From contig JAPFFF010000021.1 of assembly GCA_039105265.1 (NCBI GenBank), positions 1,736,001-1,800,000 on the forward strand: a stretch of 64,000 nt of DNA, given 5' to 3'. Positions within the stretch are counted from its first letter, which is position 1. Each line of letters begins with the position of its first letter. The notes beneath the pieces were generated by a model. It saw only the letters and a program-made list of their open reading frames with translations. It did not search any database and was not told the origin of the DNA. Positions 26,437-38,325 of the stretch are shown here, piece by piece. Made by a program: the position numbers and the translations under genes. This DNA is from Tritrichomonas musculus. Taxonomy: Eukaryota > Parabasalia > Tritrichomonadida > Tritrichomonadidae.

Positions 26437-26823
26437 TTACTCTTCATCGTCAGCGAATTCATCTTCATCGAAAGCTCCACATGGTTCAATCCATTCATTG
26501 ATTAACACTAACTTAATGATAGTATCGATTAACTCGATCTTTGAATCCATTTCATCATCATTATCATAGCTAGCTATGAATCGATCATCGAGATCGTCAA
26601 GATCGTCGATGTTGTAGTAGTTAATGATGTTGTCGAGATTGAACTCTGATTCATAGTTGGTATCACTGAGATAATCACGAAGTGATTCTAATAGTTCATC
26701 GACACTGTTGATGTTAGAGAGATCATTGTTATCGGTGAACCATTCGTGATAGTCTTCAATGATTGACTCAATGGTTTCGACTGAATCGATTGATTCGACT
26801 GTGAATTCAATTTCGGTCATCAT
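26437..26823 (-). CDS. Acidic 128-residue protein of Maverick B
   Basis: Extremely acidic: Asp/Glu make up about a third of residues, with few Lys or Arg (ESIDSVETIESIIEDYHEW, IDDLDDLDDRF, FDEDEFADDEE). Two adjacent ATGs are possible starts. No family recognised. A DNA mimic, a histone-binding protein or a transcriptional activator are all possible. It is the outermost gene of the element, 184 bases from its right terminus. Confidence 0.6.
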   Translation of the reverse strand: MMTEIEFTVESIDSVETIESIIEDYHEWFTDNNDLSNINSVDELLESLRDYLSDTNYESEFNLDNIINYYNIDDLDDLDDRFIASYDNDDEMDSKIELIDTIIKLVLINEWIEPCGAFDEDEFADDEE

Positions 26824-27007
26824 ATTATTATTATGATATGACGATAAAAAAATAGTTTGAATCGAAAGTGAGTCAGTTTACATCAATAGAGTGGTCGTTG
26901 ACGAACTTCGGTGTCGAACTACGTAAATGACTGATCAGAGGGGGGTGTTTCACTGCGTTAGGGGTGTGCGGAGCTCATTGAGCGGAGCACCCCCTAACAT
27001 ATCTACT
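26824..27007. mobile_element. Right terminus of Maverick B
   Basis: Non-coding. It contains an imperfect inverted repeat (26,957-26,998; arms GTTAGGGG and CCCCCTAAC with GCGGAGC in direct repeat inside). GC drops sharply after it. I place the element end at ...ATCTACT (27,007) because it ends in CT, like the tip of element A, and host-type AT-rich DNA follows; ATACAT would be the flanking six bases. The exact base is uncertain. Confidence 0.5.
26957..26998. repeat. Imperfect inverted repeat at the Maverick B end
   Basis: GTTAGGGGTGTGCGGAGC on the left faces GCGGAGCACCCCCTAAC on the right with a short loop. Likely a subterminal hairpin used in terminus recognition or replication. Confidence 0.6.
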
Positions 27008-27312
27008 ATACATCAGATAAAAGCTATTTATTTTTATTACATTTCTTTGACAAAATTGATATACGTAATAAAAAAGATGAATTATAATTATTACTTTTAA
27101 TATTATCCAAGATCTCCAAAAACCATCATAGGAGCTCCTGCTTTTTAGACAACATTGAGCATCTTTTTAAAAAAGATATTTTTCAAATCAACAAATTTTC
27201 AATTTTTTTAAAAAGAACAAACGAATCATTCTCTTCTTCTTTAAGAAAGAATTTACAACAGCTGATTTTATTTTAATTAATTACCAAAAAAATTATAATC
27301 TTAAATATTTGT

Positions 27313-28725
27313 AATATTTCATTCCAGAATTACAGCAAAAGTACTCATATCAGCTTGAATTTCCTTCTTTTGATCAATCTATCCTCGAAAATTTTGAAGA
27401 AAAAACGAAGAAGTGGTGAAAATGAATCTTATTTATGTCAAGTAATTTGTGATGTTTTGGAGCACTACGACATTCCATCTTTTATTATATCGATTGGAAA
27501 AGGAGCTTTTTGTTGTTGCAAAGCATTGACTTATATTAGCATCCCATCCTCTGTAAAAACCATTAGATTCAAAGCTTTCTATCAATGCGAGCCACCTAAG
27601 AATATCACATTACCATCAACATTGTCAACAATTGGAGAAATGGCCTTCGAAGAATGAACATCGTTGGAAGAAATAACGGTTCCTAATTCAGTTACATCAC
27701 TAGGACTGGGAGTTTTCATGAATTGTAAATCATTGGAAAAATAATCTGTTCCTTTTTTGTCACCATATATTTTTTGTGGATGTTCGTCTCTTTCTGAATT
27801 GAATCTTCCTTCATGTATAACAAAAATAGAAAAGAGAACTTTTTCTGGTTGCACTTCATTGAAAGAAATCACAATTCCATCGACAATAAAAATCATTGAT
27901 TCAAATTCTTTTGAACGTTGTACATCTCTTACAAAAGTTTGCATTGATCCTTCTATTGAATCAATTGAGTCTGGTGCATTTGAAGGATGCGATCATTATC
28001 ACAGAAAGAAGTGAAACAAAGAACATTTGCTAATTGCAAGTCTTTAAAAGAAATCATATTTGATGATAAAACACTGGAGCTAATTGATGAGTCTGCTTTT
28101 GAAGGATGCATTTCTTTGCATCATTTAAGGATTCCAAATCCAGTGACAAAAATTTAGAACGAAAGCATTTTATGGATGTAATTCATTAGTTCAAGTTTGT
28201 TTCCATTCTTTTTTACAAATCATTGGTGAGAGTGCATTTGAAAGTTCAGGTCTTTTTGGAGTTGATATTTCATCTTCTTTTCCACAAATAACAATCAGAT
28301 TTTTTGCATTCAGAGATTCAACAAAATAGACTAAAATAACAGTTCATAATTCAGAGGCTATTGTTGATTTTGGCGCTTTTAGTAATCAACTCTCTGATTA
28401 TTGCTTTTGTGAATGCTCTTCACTAACTACAATAAAAATACCATCTATTATTTTATCAATAGGAAGAAATTGCTTTGAAGGATGCTCATCACTTACAAAT
28501 GGTATATTTGAATGCCCTTCATCTTTAAAATCAATCGACTATGGAGCCTTCTGCAAATGCACTTCTTTGAAAAAAAAAAAAATTAATTCCTTCATCAGTA
28601 GAAGTTTTTGGAAAGAACATATTTAATAGGTGTTCTTCATTAGAAGAAATTGCAATTCCAAAATCTGCTGATTTAAAAAATACTGGCTTGTCTTCAAAAG
28701 TTAAAGTAACAAGAATATAAAGTAA
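27313..28725 (+). pseudogene. Decayed BspA-type leucine-rich repeat gene
   Basis: At least 12 TpLRR/BspA units are visible (e.g. ISIGKGAFCCCKALTYISIP; IEKRTFSGCTSLKEITIP; SLKSIDYGAFCKCTSL), the large trichomonad family of surface-type proteins. In-frame stops at 27,655 and 27,739 and several frameshifts from ~28,010 onward, including one in the poly-A run at 28,569, break the frame. The N terminus may begin in another frame (LEFPSFDQSILENFEEK from ~27,352). No transmembrane tail is found. Clear pseudogene, 300 bases from the Maverick B terminus. Confidence 0.85.
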
Positions 28726-28905
28726 CACCATATAACTTTTTTTTGATTTTATTTCTTTTTCATGCATACTCAAAATATCTATATAAACAGAATCGTCTTT
28801 CCTCTCAAATTGAAAATCAACTTTTTAGTGACTGCTTTTATAAATATAGTACGTGCATATTAGAAATTATTTAAGCTTAAGTTTGATTCCAAAACATAAA
28901 AATTA

Positions 28906-28938
<33 letters not shown>

Positions 28939-29990
28939 CTTTTTATGATAATGATATATAATTAAACAATTAACACCACTTTTTGAAAGTTGTTCAAAAA
29001 GAGTCTAGTAATAATAATAAAAATAAATAATAATAATAAGAGTAAAAAAAGAGCAATTGTTTAAATACATTAATATATATATGAATTCTCTTATACTTTT
29101 CTTTTTTTAAAGATTCATTATATTGAGGAGAACGTTTAAATATGCATATCAGCTCTATTTTAAATTCTGCATAAACCAAATCAAGAGCTTTATCTAGTAA
29201 ATCTGGACGTGGTGTTGTTGTTTCGCATATTTCTTTATGAGGCTTGTTTTAATATTAAGAAAATAAGGAGCTCCTTCGATGAAGTATTTATCTCTGAAAT
29301 CAAAAAAAAGAAGAGATTTAAGATCTTCTTTCATTCCATAATAAGCGTTCATATCTTCAACGTAATAATAATATTCAATGCACATCTTACTAATACATAA
29401 TTTTGGAAAAAAAATTTAAACAACATTGTGATCATGGAACATTTCATCGAGATTTGAAAGAAGCTTTGTTGGATAACAATGTTTGTTGTATAAAACAAAA
29501 TCTTTTCTGATTTGATTTAAAATTTATTCTCTCATATTGTGAACTTCATAATGTTCATGTAATATTTTTGAATTCATATTGTCTGACTGATTATTTATTA
29601 TTTGCTTTAATTCTCTGATTTCATTTGATTGCTGAATAATTATCTCTTTCATTGAATCCATTTGAATTTTGAATAAATCTAATTCTGTTTGAAATTTTTC
29701 ATTTTTTTTCATTATTTTGTAAACTCTGTGTAAAAAATTTCAACAATTGATTTTTGAGAGAGTATTCAAATTATCATTTTTTTTCTTATGCACCTATATG
29801 GTGATTCGAAGGTTTTTTCCAAAGCTCTTTTTCTTAGAGAGTAGCCCAAGTCCCAAAGAAAGTTGTAATTCCTCTTATAAAAATAAACTTCTGAAAAATT
29901 GAATACATTACTTTGAGAGAAAAAAGAAATTTTCAACACTTTATCGTTTTTTTAGTCAATTTTCAGTAGAAAATGCGGTTTATGTGTACG
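28726..29990. other. AT-rich region with gene fragments only
   Basis: Holds an A/T homopolymer junction (28,907-28,940) and small minus-strand remnants. 29,194-29,385 reads DMNAYYGMKEDLKSLLFF, which resembles the N-terminal region of trichomonad DUF3447/ankyrin proteins; a shifted frame (PDLLDKALDLVYAEF) continues to ~29,090. 29,524-29,712 is a 62-residue coiled-coil fragment (IIIQQSNEIRELKQIINN). Nothing here is a convincing intact gene. Confidence 0.5.
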
Positions 29991-30830
29991 TTAAGTCGAA
30001 CATTTTTGGACAGAGCTTATTTTTTCAATGAATTTCATCATTTCAATTATATTTACATCATCTAGTAAAAATTCAGAATCTTGTCCACACAATTTTTTGT
30101 AAAGCTCTGAAAAAGTTAGTCTCTCAGATAAATTGGATGACCAGCAACTTTCAATTATTTGTTGAAGTCCTTTTTTAATAGGCTTTATGATTTTGGGTCG
30201 TAATCCATTTAGGCTTTTTGATTTGAGCCGCTTTTCATCCAAATGCTTCTCTTTAATAATATTTGAATAACATCTACAACCAAAAGTTATTTCATTCATC
30301 ACCACTCCAAATGCATAAATATCCGATTTTTCGCTATATTGATTATTTTTCAATATTTCTGGAGCTAAATATTCGAAGATTTTGTAATTTGATAAATATT
30401 TGAAACATGATGATTAAAAATTTGAGTCAATCAAAAATCTGATATTACTGGTTGAAAATTATCATCGATATAAATATTTTCAGGCCTTAAATTTCCATGT
30501 AAAATATGATTTTTATGCAGATACATCATTCCAAAACATATTCCAATCAATATTATTTGAAGTTTTGTATTATCATACTTTTCTTTACATTTTCCCTTCT
30601 GATAACGATCCATTATTGATGATAACTGTTCAAAATTAGAGTAATTTGTTAATGTTGTTATGCTTTTATTATTATCAAAATCTGTAAATGAAAAAGCAAT
30701 TAAATCGTTAATTATATGATGGTGTAATTTTATTAATACTTCAATTTCATTTGATATTAGTTTTTGACTGTCCTTTTGTAAGTTTTGTTTATTAAGATTA
30801 ACTCTTGCATTATATCTTTTTTTTTTGATT
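29991..30830 (-). pseudogene. Decayed TKL-type protein kinase
   Basis: Kinase subdomains are spread over broken frames. An N-lobe remnant (EIEVLIKLHHHIINDLIAFS) lies at ~30,680-30,760. The catalytic loop is HGNLRPENIYIDD instead of the usual HRDLKPEN, so the catalytic Asp is lost. QPVISDF then runs into a stop at 30,431. The C-lobe follows in 30,353-29,991 (SEKSDIYAFGVVMNEITFG; LQQIIESCWSSNLSERLTF). The Lys-bearing beta strand is not recognisable. It matches the large TKL kinase family of trichomonads. Confidence 0.8.
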
Positions 30831-31634
30831 TTTTGTTTTCAACCAAATAATTGACACTAAAATTTGTTTAACTGATTGTACTGATTATATTATATTCTTA
30901 GGGGTCAAACTGATGCATTTCATTCATTTTGTTATCATTAAATGATATTTAAAATTTTCCTAACAAAAATATTGAATAGAATTAAATCTCATTCATTGAA
31001 TATTTTCTGAATTACTTTTGAAAAAAGTTCACTTCTCAAAAAAAAAAAAAAAAAAAAAATCTCAAAAAATTGAATGCTATCTTCATCATTTCTTTGAAAT
31101 TTTTGTGATTTTAATTCTGGACTCTCTGAAAAAGATTCTTAAAATCAAAGTATTCCAAAATGTATTGAAACTAAATTTTTACATTCACACTAAAATCATG
31201 ATAAAATGATAAACCCTTGATGGAAATAACAGATCTGAAATTACTAAAAGTTTCCATAACAATTATTAATTAAATATAATGGATAGTAAAAAGAAAAATA
31301 TGAATGAAATATACCATATTTATTTTTGATTTTTTTTTTTTTTGTTTTTTTTTTTTTTTTTGTTTTTTTTTTTTTTTTTTTTTTTTTTTTCATAAAGCAC
31401 AATTATTATTGAAAATGACGAAAATTGTGTTTGAAAAAAACAAATAAATACTTGAATTCATATTTGTTCACAAAATAATTGAAAATTGAAAAACACAAGA
31501 TAAAGTATTCAATTATATAGAATCAAGCAAAAACACATTAAAAATACGAAATCGAACAAATTTTTTTTATTACCGAAAAAATAAAGCATCAGGCATCTTT
31601 AAAAATTTTAATAAATAACAACAAATAAAAAGAA
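30831..31634. other. Gene-free AT-rich spacer with homopolymers
   Basis: Contains an A run at 31,039-31,058 and a ~60-base T-rich tract (31,328-31,390) interrupted by single G. No ORF with protein-like composition is seen. Confidence 0.6.
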
Positions 31635-34619
31635 TTACTTACAAATTAATTCAATCATTTTTTTTGCTATTGAGTATTTTTTCTTTAATTCCTCATTTCC
31701 AGATTTTTTCAAACCGTCGAATGTCATAAAGAGACCATTTCTAAACAACGAATGAGCGTAAATTAACGATTTCTGTTCCCAGAACACGATAAGCTTTCCT
31801 TTATCAGGGAAGTTCATCTGAGTGACTCTGTTGTCCATTCTAAACATGATTCCGTTTTCACTATTCATTGAGTATTTCACGTGTCTCATTGGAATGTTTT
31901 CAGGGTGCTTTGAATCATGCAAGTCCAAGTCATGCGCATTTGATTCCTTGAACATTTTTGAGTACTTCAAAAGCTTCGATACATTTTCGAATCCTTTCGC
32001 TTCATTGACATTGAAAACATCAGGCTTGTAGTCTTCAATTCGAGTCCAAATTTGTATAAATTCGCCAGATGGATCAAGAACAAGCCGCTGCTGGTCACTC
32101 GAAATCATCCCGACTTGGCCATTCTTCATGAAGTAATAAATTTCGCCCTTCTGGTTGTCTGCGACAAAGTTGATGATGCAGTATGGAGGAATGTTGTGGA
32201 GCGTCAGCGGCGAGTTCTTATTTCCAGGCGTATCTTTCCGCTTCCTTTTTAGTGTCTCAGTTGGCTGCGGCCTTCCGTACATCTCGAGCTGCTGGTCATC
32301 TTGCTCTTCTTCTTCTTGCTTCTGGCTTTTCTTTAGAGGAGGCAGCTTTGCTGGCCTCTCTCTTCGCGATGTTTTGGGAGTCCTCTCTCGGCGCGATGGC
32401 TTCTCGTTCCGCTCTGGTTCCATGAGAGGATGAAAGAGGAAGTCTCCTGGCTTCTTTTTTAATGAATATTTATCTTTTTCCTTATTAAACTTATCTTCTT
32501 GCTGTTCTTGTTCAGGCTCAGGCTCAATTTCGGGTTCTGGCTCAGGTTCCGATTCAGGTTCGGGTTCTGATTCGGGTTCAGGCTCAATTTCGGGTTCTGG
32601 CTCAGGTTCAGGTTCCGATTCAGGCTCGGGTTCTGGCTCTGGCTCTGATTCGGGTTTAGGTTCTGGCTTTTGCTTTTGCTTTCTTGGCGTACGGCCACTT
32701 TTGTCTGGCTTAAATGACGATGAATATGCGGACTCTGATTGCTCTTCCTTGTTCTGATTAAGAAACTCATCTTCGTCTTCTTTTGGACGATTTATTCGTG
32801 ACGGTTTTCTTGGATTTTCATTCTTCAAAGGAGGCAGCTTTGTTGGCCTTCTTTCTCTCCGCGACGTCTTTGGCGTGCTCCCTTTCCGAGGCGGGTTATC
32901 ATTCGTTTCTGGCTTCATGACTAGACCTGCAACGAAATCTTCTGATTTCTTTTTTAAAGGGTACTTATCAACTTCTTTAGCAAATTTGCCTCCTTGTTCA
33001 ACTTTTTCTTCCTGTTCCTGCTTTTGCTTTTGCTCTTTCTGTTTCTGCTCTTGCTTTTGCTTCTGTTCTTCTTGTTTTTGTTTCTGTTTTTGCTTTTGTT
33101 CTTCCTGTTCTTGCTTTTGCTCTTGCTCTTCCTGCTTTTGCTTTGATTTGTGCTTTCTTGGCGTACGGCCACTTTTTTCTGGCTTGAATGAGTTTGAGTT
33201 TTCTTGCCCTTTTGAATGCTGATCGTTTTCTTTTTGATCATCAGAATATGATGGTTCATGCGAACTTTCTTCTTTCATAGGCGGCAATTCGATTTTTTCA
33301 TGTCTAACTAGCCTGCTGCGGTGTGCATGTGCTGGGCTTTCTGCATTGGCACTTGGATCATCCAACCGTTTTCTACCTTTTCTATACTTGTAAACCTTAA
33401 CAATGACATTGTACTTGTGGTTCGGATGTCTGTTGTTTAAAGAATCTATTTTTTGCTGCAAATGAGGATGATTAGAAATGTTTGGTAGCTGCTCTTGACT
33501 TTTTTGATCTGAAATGATTGGCAATTTTTCACGGGAGTTTTGATCATGAATACTTGGTAGTTTTTCATGAGGCTTTTGATCAGAAATATTTGGTAATTTT
33601 TCATTGCTTTTTGGATGAGAGGTGTTAGGTGGTTTTTCATTCGTTTTTTGTTGAGAAATTTTTGGAAGTTTCTCTTGCGTTTTATGAGGTGAAATAATTT
33701 GTGGTTTTTCTTGATTTTTCTGAGAAATAATATTTGGAGGTTTTTCCAATAATTTGAAAAAATAGGTATGAGGTGTTTTTTCTGAATTTGTTATAAATGG
33801 ATGTTTTAAAAGAGAGTCGAGACTCGGGCGGTTATTTGGATTTGTTTGCAAAATTTTTTGTATAAAATCTTTCGATGTGGACGACATATTTGGAGGAAAT
33901 GTATAATCGCAATTTAGAATTTTTGTTTCTGTTTTTACTTTATAAGGGGTTAAAAATGGATGAGTACCAGTTAACATTAAAAAAGTACAGACTCCGATGG
34001 ACCAAATATCAGACTCAAAACCATAGCCATCACCATTATTTTTAATCATTTCTGGACATATAAATCCACGTGTTCCACAAGATGTGTGACATCTTTGATC
34101 TCTCGATGTCAATTTGGTACTAATTCCAAAGTCTGATATTTTGATTTTACCATCAGATCCAATTAATAAGTTTTTTGGTTTTATATCACGATGAATTATT
34201 AGATTTCGATGCAAATATTGAACCCCTTCCAAAACTTGCTTAATTATATCGGCTGTATCTAATTCTGAAAACTTTTGTTGTTTTTTTAAAAGATTGTGAA
34301 TTGAATTATATGGACAATATTCTAAAATAATATAATAATTAATTCCATCTTGAAAAAAATCGTAAGCTCGTAATATATTTGGGTGATTAAGAGAACACTG
34401 AATTTTGGTTTCTTCGAATTGATTTTTTACATTAAGCTTTTCTCTTAAGTTTAAAAGAGAAATCGCCTTTACAGCGAATACTTTGTTACTTTTGAACAGT
34501 GATGCTTCGAAAACTGTGGAAAACCCGCCTTTCCCGATTGATCGACGAATTGTGTATATGTCAGTAGTTCCATCTTTATGCGCCCGGATGATTTTTGGAG
34601 GGACTGACGGAATGTCCAT
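31635..34619 (-). CDS. Polo-like protein kinase with long low-complexity linker
   Basis: 994 residues from ATG 34,619; the frame one codon further opens with TTG. Kinase domain: IGKGGFSTV (28-36), K51 in [22 protein letters not shown], the loop [11 protein letters not shown], and the final HPFI near 276, so all catalytic residues are present. The C-terminal ~190 residues contain two polo-box-like units; the second, [15 protein letters not shown] followed by [17 protein letters not shown], matches the polo-box pattern well. Between them are ~500 residues of low complexity: [10 protein letters not shown]-type repeats, KQEQ-rich runs and [11 protein letters not shown] runs. The likely role is mitotic or basal-body control through phospho-dependent targeting. 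It is intact although flanked by pseudogenes. Confidence 0.88.
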   Translation of the reverse strand: MDIPSVPPKIIRAHKDGTTDIYTIRRSIGKGGFSTVFEASLFKSNKVFAVKAISLLNLREKLNVKNQFEETKIQCSLNHPNILRAYDFFQDGINYYIILEYCPYNSIHNLLKKQQKFSELDTADIIKQVLEGVQYLHRNLIIHRDIKPKNLLIGSDGKIKISDFGISTKLTSRDQRCHTSCGTRGFICPEMIKNNGDGYGFESDIWSIGVCTFLMLTGTHPFLTPYKVKTETKILNCDYTFPPNMSSTSKDFIQKILQTNPNNRPSLDSLLKHPFITNSEKTPHTYFFKLLEKPPNIISQKNQEKPQIISPHKTQEKLPKISQQKTNEKPPNTSHPKSNEKLPNISDQKPHEKLPSIHDQNSREKLPIISDQKSQEQLPNISNHPHLQQKIDSLNNRHPNHKYNVIVKVYKYRKGRKRLDDPSANAESPAHAHRSRLVRHEKIELPPMKEESSHEPSYSDDQKENDQHSKGQENSNSFKPEKSGRTPRKHKSKQKQEEQEQKQEQEEQKQKQKQKQEEQKQKQEQKQKEQKQKQEQEEKVEQGGKFAKEVDKYPLKKKSEDFVAGLVMKPETNDNPPRKGSTPKTSRRERRPTKLPPLKNENPRKPSRINRPKEDEDEFLNQNKEEQSESAYSSSFKPDKSGRTPRKQKQKPEPKPESEPEPEPEPESEPEPEPEPEIEPEPESEPEPESEPEPEPEIEPEPEQEQQEDKFNKEKDKYSLKKKPGDFLFHPLMEPERNEKPSRRERTPKTSRRERPAKLPPLKKSQKQEEEEQDDQQLEMYGRPQPTETLKRKRKDTPGNKNSPLTLHNIPPYCIINFVADNQKGEIYYFMKNGQVGMISSDQQRLVLDPSGEFIQIWTRIEDYKPDVFNVNEAKGFENVSKLLKYSKMFKESNAHDLDLHDSKHPENIPMRHVKYSMNSENGIMFRMDNRVTQMNFPDKGKLIVFWEQKSLIYAHSLFRNGLFMTFDGLKKSGNEELKKKYSIAKKMIELICK
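32500..33140 (-). repeat. Low-complexity tracts in the Polo-like kinase linker
   Basis: Two in-frame microsatellite-like blocks: one encoding alternating Glu/Pro/Ser (32,505-32,670) and one encoding Lys/Gln/Glu (33,000-33,140). Both keep the frame, so they are translated linkers. Confidence 0.8.
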
Positions 34620-35521
34620 CAAAAATCGATGATATTAATTGATGAAGGTAAATAATTTCTAAAAAAATTCTTTCAAAATGTAGATTTTTGAATTATCTAA
34701 AATTTGTAAACAATTCAATAAGTTTCGAAATAATTATATTTCTTTACATTCTTTAGAAATCAAAAACTTATTACTGAAAAATTTATTTTTATGTCGTTTT
34801 TTAAGGAAAAAATTCATTTTAAAAAAATTGTAAAAAAAAATGTACGTTTCTTTTTTAAAAAGTTTAGTGAAATTGTTTTAACGCTTTTTTCAATAAAATT
34901 ATATTTATCTCGAAATAAAAATTATTTTTATGTGATAATTTGTGCTATTCTTATTTTACATTAATACTAGATTTTAAAATTATAATAATATTACTAAAAA
35001 AAAAAAAATTTAAATTAATCGATATGATCTATTATGAAGTTATTTAATATAGATGATGATAAAATTGGATTATTCTAAAGTTATATCACATTTAATATCT
35101 GAAAATTCATTCCTTAATTCATAACTTTAATATTTATCAAATAATAGATTAGATTCAAAAAATATGGGGAATTTTTTCTGATTAAAAAACCAAAATAAAA
35201 CAATAAACATTGTAATAATATTGATTTTTTCATAAAATTTTGTTTTCCAAAAATTCTTTGATTTGAATTGATGATTAATCATTAATATAAATTTATTGCC
35301 TACATTCCGCTAAATTTCAAAGATAATCTAAGGTTAGTCATTATATATATACCAAAAACTTACACACTTCAGATTATTAAAACAAAAAGATTCTGATAAA
35401 CTTAAATTGTAAATCAGCAAATAAAGAAATGCAATTATGCATAACTCTGGAAAGGAATATATTTGCAATAATTATAAATTTAGTGCAAATATCTACTTTT
35501 GAATCTTTGAATCAATAACAA
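34620..35521. other. Gene-free AT-rich spacer
   Basis: About 900 very AT-rich bases upstream of the Polo-like kinase gene. I see no ORF, tRNA or repeat of note. Confidence 0.6.
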
Positions 35522-37151
35522 TTGATCATCAATTCAATTAGTGACCAAAAACGATCAGAAAATAAAGGTCTAATTTCAGTATTTTATCAGGATTTCATTG
35601 AAGAATGTTGGTCGCAAGATCCAGATGAAAGACCGACATCTGATGAGATTGTATATCTTCTGAAGAATGATTCTCGTTTTATCACTGATTTGGTCAACGG
35701 CGATGAATTCTTGATTATGTGGATTCAATTGAACAGTCAGATGAATTGAGTGATATGAATTCAAAGCGATCATTTCAAAAAGTTGTTTATCGCATGAAGA
35801 AGAAAAACAAAAAACAAAACTTCACTCATCAAGATAGTTTTTTGAATCTAAGTAAATTTGAGAAGGGAGAAATCATTCAAAAGAGCGATTTTTCAAAGAT
35901 CATTCGTGTCGTTGATAAAGAAACAAAAGCTGAATATGCAGCCAAAGTATCAATGATTGAAATGGACGATCTTTCTGAGAGTGACATCATTAGTCTCTCA
36001 CGTGAAGTGAATATTTTATCCCAATTGAATCATCCATCAATATTGAAATTTATCGGTTACAGTCCAATAAATTTCAAGAATGAACCGAAGCCAGTAATCG
36101 TCACCGAAATTGTGTCTAACGGTTCATTGGAGGATCTACATCAAGCCAATGAAAATAAGAGAAAAGAAAAAGGCTGGAATTCAACAAAGAAGCTGATCAG
36201 CATCTACGGAATTGCACATAGCATGGCCTATCTTCATTCAAATGACATTCTTCATCGTGATTTGAAGCCAAGTAACACTCTGCTTGATAGCTCATTATAT
36301 CCGAAATTGACTGATTTTGGATTCAGTGTGAAACGCCATAAAGCATCAGGTTTAACTTTCCAATCATCGTTGAAAATAAGTGGCAGCACCTGAAATTTGG
36401 AGTTGTAATGAATTCACAAAGGCAAGTGATGTCAGACTGGACAACCAAGTTGCGCACCACAAGTACGCGCTGATGCTCGCCTTCAGCAACGATGAAAGTG
36501 AAGCCGACGAGCGGAAATTCAAAACTGCCAGGAACCACCTCGAGAAAGCCGCTAGCCAGGGCTTCAGTCTCTCGTGCTTCCTGCTTGCCCGTCTTCTTCA
36601 CGAGCACTTCGAAGAAGACGAAAGAGCTCTGCGGTCTGCGAGAGAAGGAGCAGAGAGAGGCGACAAGTTTTCGCGGTGCATTCTTGGCCACTTCATTGCA
36701 CGAGGAATCGGAGCCAAGAAAAACCGCCAAGAAGGAGTCCGCCTGATGCTTGAAAGCGGCATTGAAGACTACTGCAAGTTGGCCGCGACGGACATCGGCC
36801 TCTACTTCCTCGAGCTTTCCAAGGAAGAAGATCAAAACAAGGAGAACTCAGCCAAGGCCTTCGAGTGGTTTGAGGAAGCCTACAAGATGAAGAAGACGAG
36901 CGCATCAGTCAACAACTACGCGCTTTGCTTTTTGAATGGAATTTTCGTTGAGCGAGACATTGAAAAGGCGAAAGCAATCTTCACCGAAGGAGCTGAAAAA
37001 AGGAGACACAGTGTCGATGTGCCATCTGGCACACATTCTGGAAACACCAGACACAGTCCAATCAATTGAGTATTATAAACGTGCTGCACAACTGGGACAC
37101 AAAGAGTCGCAAGCATGCTATTCTTCAATGATTAAAAATCAAAAATATTAA
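35522..37151 (+). pseudogene. Decayed TKL kinase-Sel1 fusion gene
   Basis: It opens with the C-terminal end of one kinase (DFIEECWSQDPDERPT). A frameshift near 35,712 leads into a second kinase with intact N-lobe (AAKVSMIEMDDLSES), HRDLKPSN loop and LTDFGFS. A frameshift near 36,380 splits the activation segment from APEIW. The C-lobe after KASDV is missing: the sequence jumps to five or so Sel1-type repeats, which are then broken by a frameshift near 37,015. From 36,410 to 37,065 GC is distinctly higher than in the kinase part. Kinase-Sel1 fusions are a trichomonad family; this copy has lost function. Confidence 0.8.
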
Positions 37152-38325
37152 ATAGATCTAGTTTAATAAACTATTGCCGTCATTACTTTTCTAAAATAAC
37201 AAGGGCAATCGTTTTTTCTACTCATGGAAAGTAAAAAACCACCATCTTAAGGTGAAATTTAACTTACTCTGTTAAGAAAATTAACCAAAAAAATCGTAAA
37301 TTTAAATTTTTCCTTAAAATTTTAACTATTTGCTTTTTTGAATATAATTTTTATTTATTTTTACATAATTTTTCAGGAATATACGCACCAATGATCACCA
37401 CGGGGCTGCGCGAATTGCTGGATGAATCGGGAAGCCATTTGAACTATATAATTATGAATTTTTTAGCCAAAATTGAATAAAAAATGTATAAAAAAGTATT
37501 CAAAAAGTTTAAAGGTTTTCAAAAAGTGGTGTAGAAAAAGACGAATACCCAAATAATAATATCTTTAATTCATTGAATATAGAAACAATTAATAAATCCC
37601 ATTTAATTCATTTGATCAGAATAATATGTAAGAAATCTTCCAAATTTGCAGATAAATTATTATTTCATCAAATATCAAAATCATATCAATGATATGATAT
37701 CATCATATGCACTTGAAAATTGTCATGATCTGACAAAAGTTGAATTGAAAATCAAATTCTAATTTACAAACAATAGAAAACTCTACTTTTTTTTTGAATC
37801 AAATATCAAATAAATTTTTATACAATCAACTGTTTCAATAATATGCTATATTGCATTTTACTATTGTAATAATCTTACAAAAGTCCAATTTGAGACAAAT
37901 TCTAATTTACAAACAATTGACTCATATTCATTTTTATAATCAAACATCAATTCAATTTTTATTCTATCAAAAGTTTCAATAATATATTCTAATGCATTTC
38001 AAGAATGTAATGATCTTCAAATCGTTGAAGTTTCAGAAGACACAGAATTGGAATCATTTCCATTGTCAGCTTTCATTATTATGATTCCATCAACTTTAAA
38101 AAACAAAAACAAAAAAAAAAAATATACGATTTATAAGAAAAGCTATTGTTTCTATTTTATTTCATAAATAAAAATATTTTAAAATCTAACCAACTGTATA
38201 TATATATATATATATATATTTGGCATTAAAATGAGACACTTCTTTACATCAATTTAAAAAAAAGTGTCAATCATCCGAAAAAAAAAAACTAAAAATATGT
38301 CATATTTTTATTTCATTTTAAATTA
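37152..38325. other. Spacer with LRR remnants and a (TA)n tract
   Basis: No intact gene. 37,376-37,445 is a short GC-richer block preceded by TTTTTCAG. From about 37,640 to 38,100 there are decayed BspA-LRR units, the clearest reading NAFQECNDLQIVEVSED at ~37,990-38,045. A TA dinucleotide run stands at 38,198-38,219. Confidence 0.55.

Noticed and set aside
29194-29712. Small minus-strand ORFs as real short genes
   Set aside because: Frames break repeatedly and resemble fragments of ankyrin-type and coiled-coil proteins; treated as remnants.
31328-31390. Long T-rich tract as a replication origin or transposon tail
   Set aside because: No target duplications, retroelement ORF or paired structure is present; homopolymers are frequent in this genome region.
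32155-33222. Plus-strand Cys/Ser/Phe-rich ORFs opposite the Polo-like kinase
   Set aside because: Shadows of the Lys/Gln and Glu/Pro tracts; no independent coding character.
37376-37445. Short GC-richer block preceded by TTTTTCAG, possibly an exon with a 3' splice site
   Set aside because: No open frame of useful length continues and no 5' splice partner is visible.
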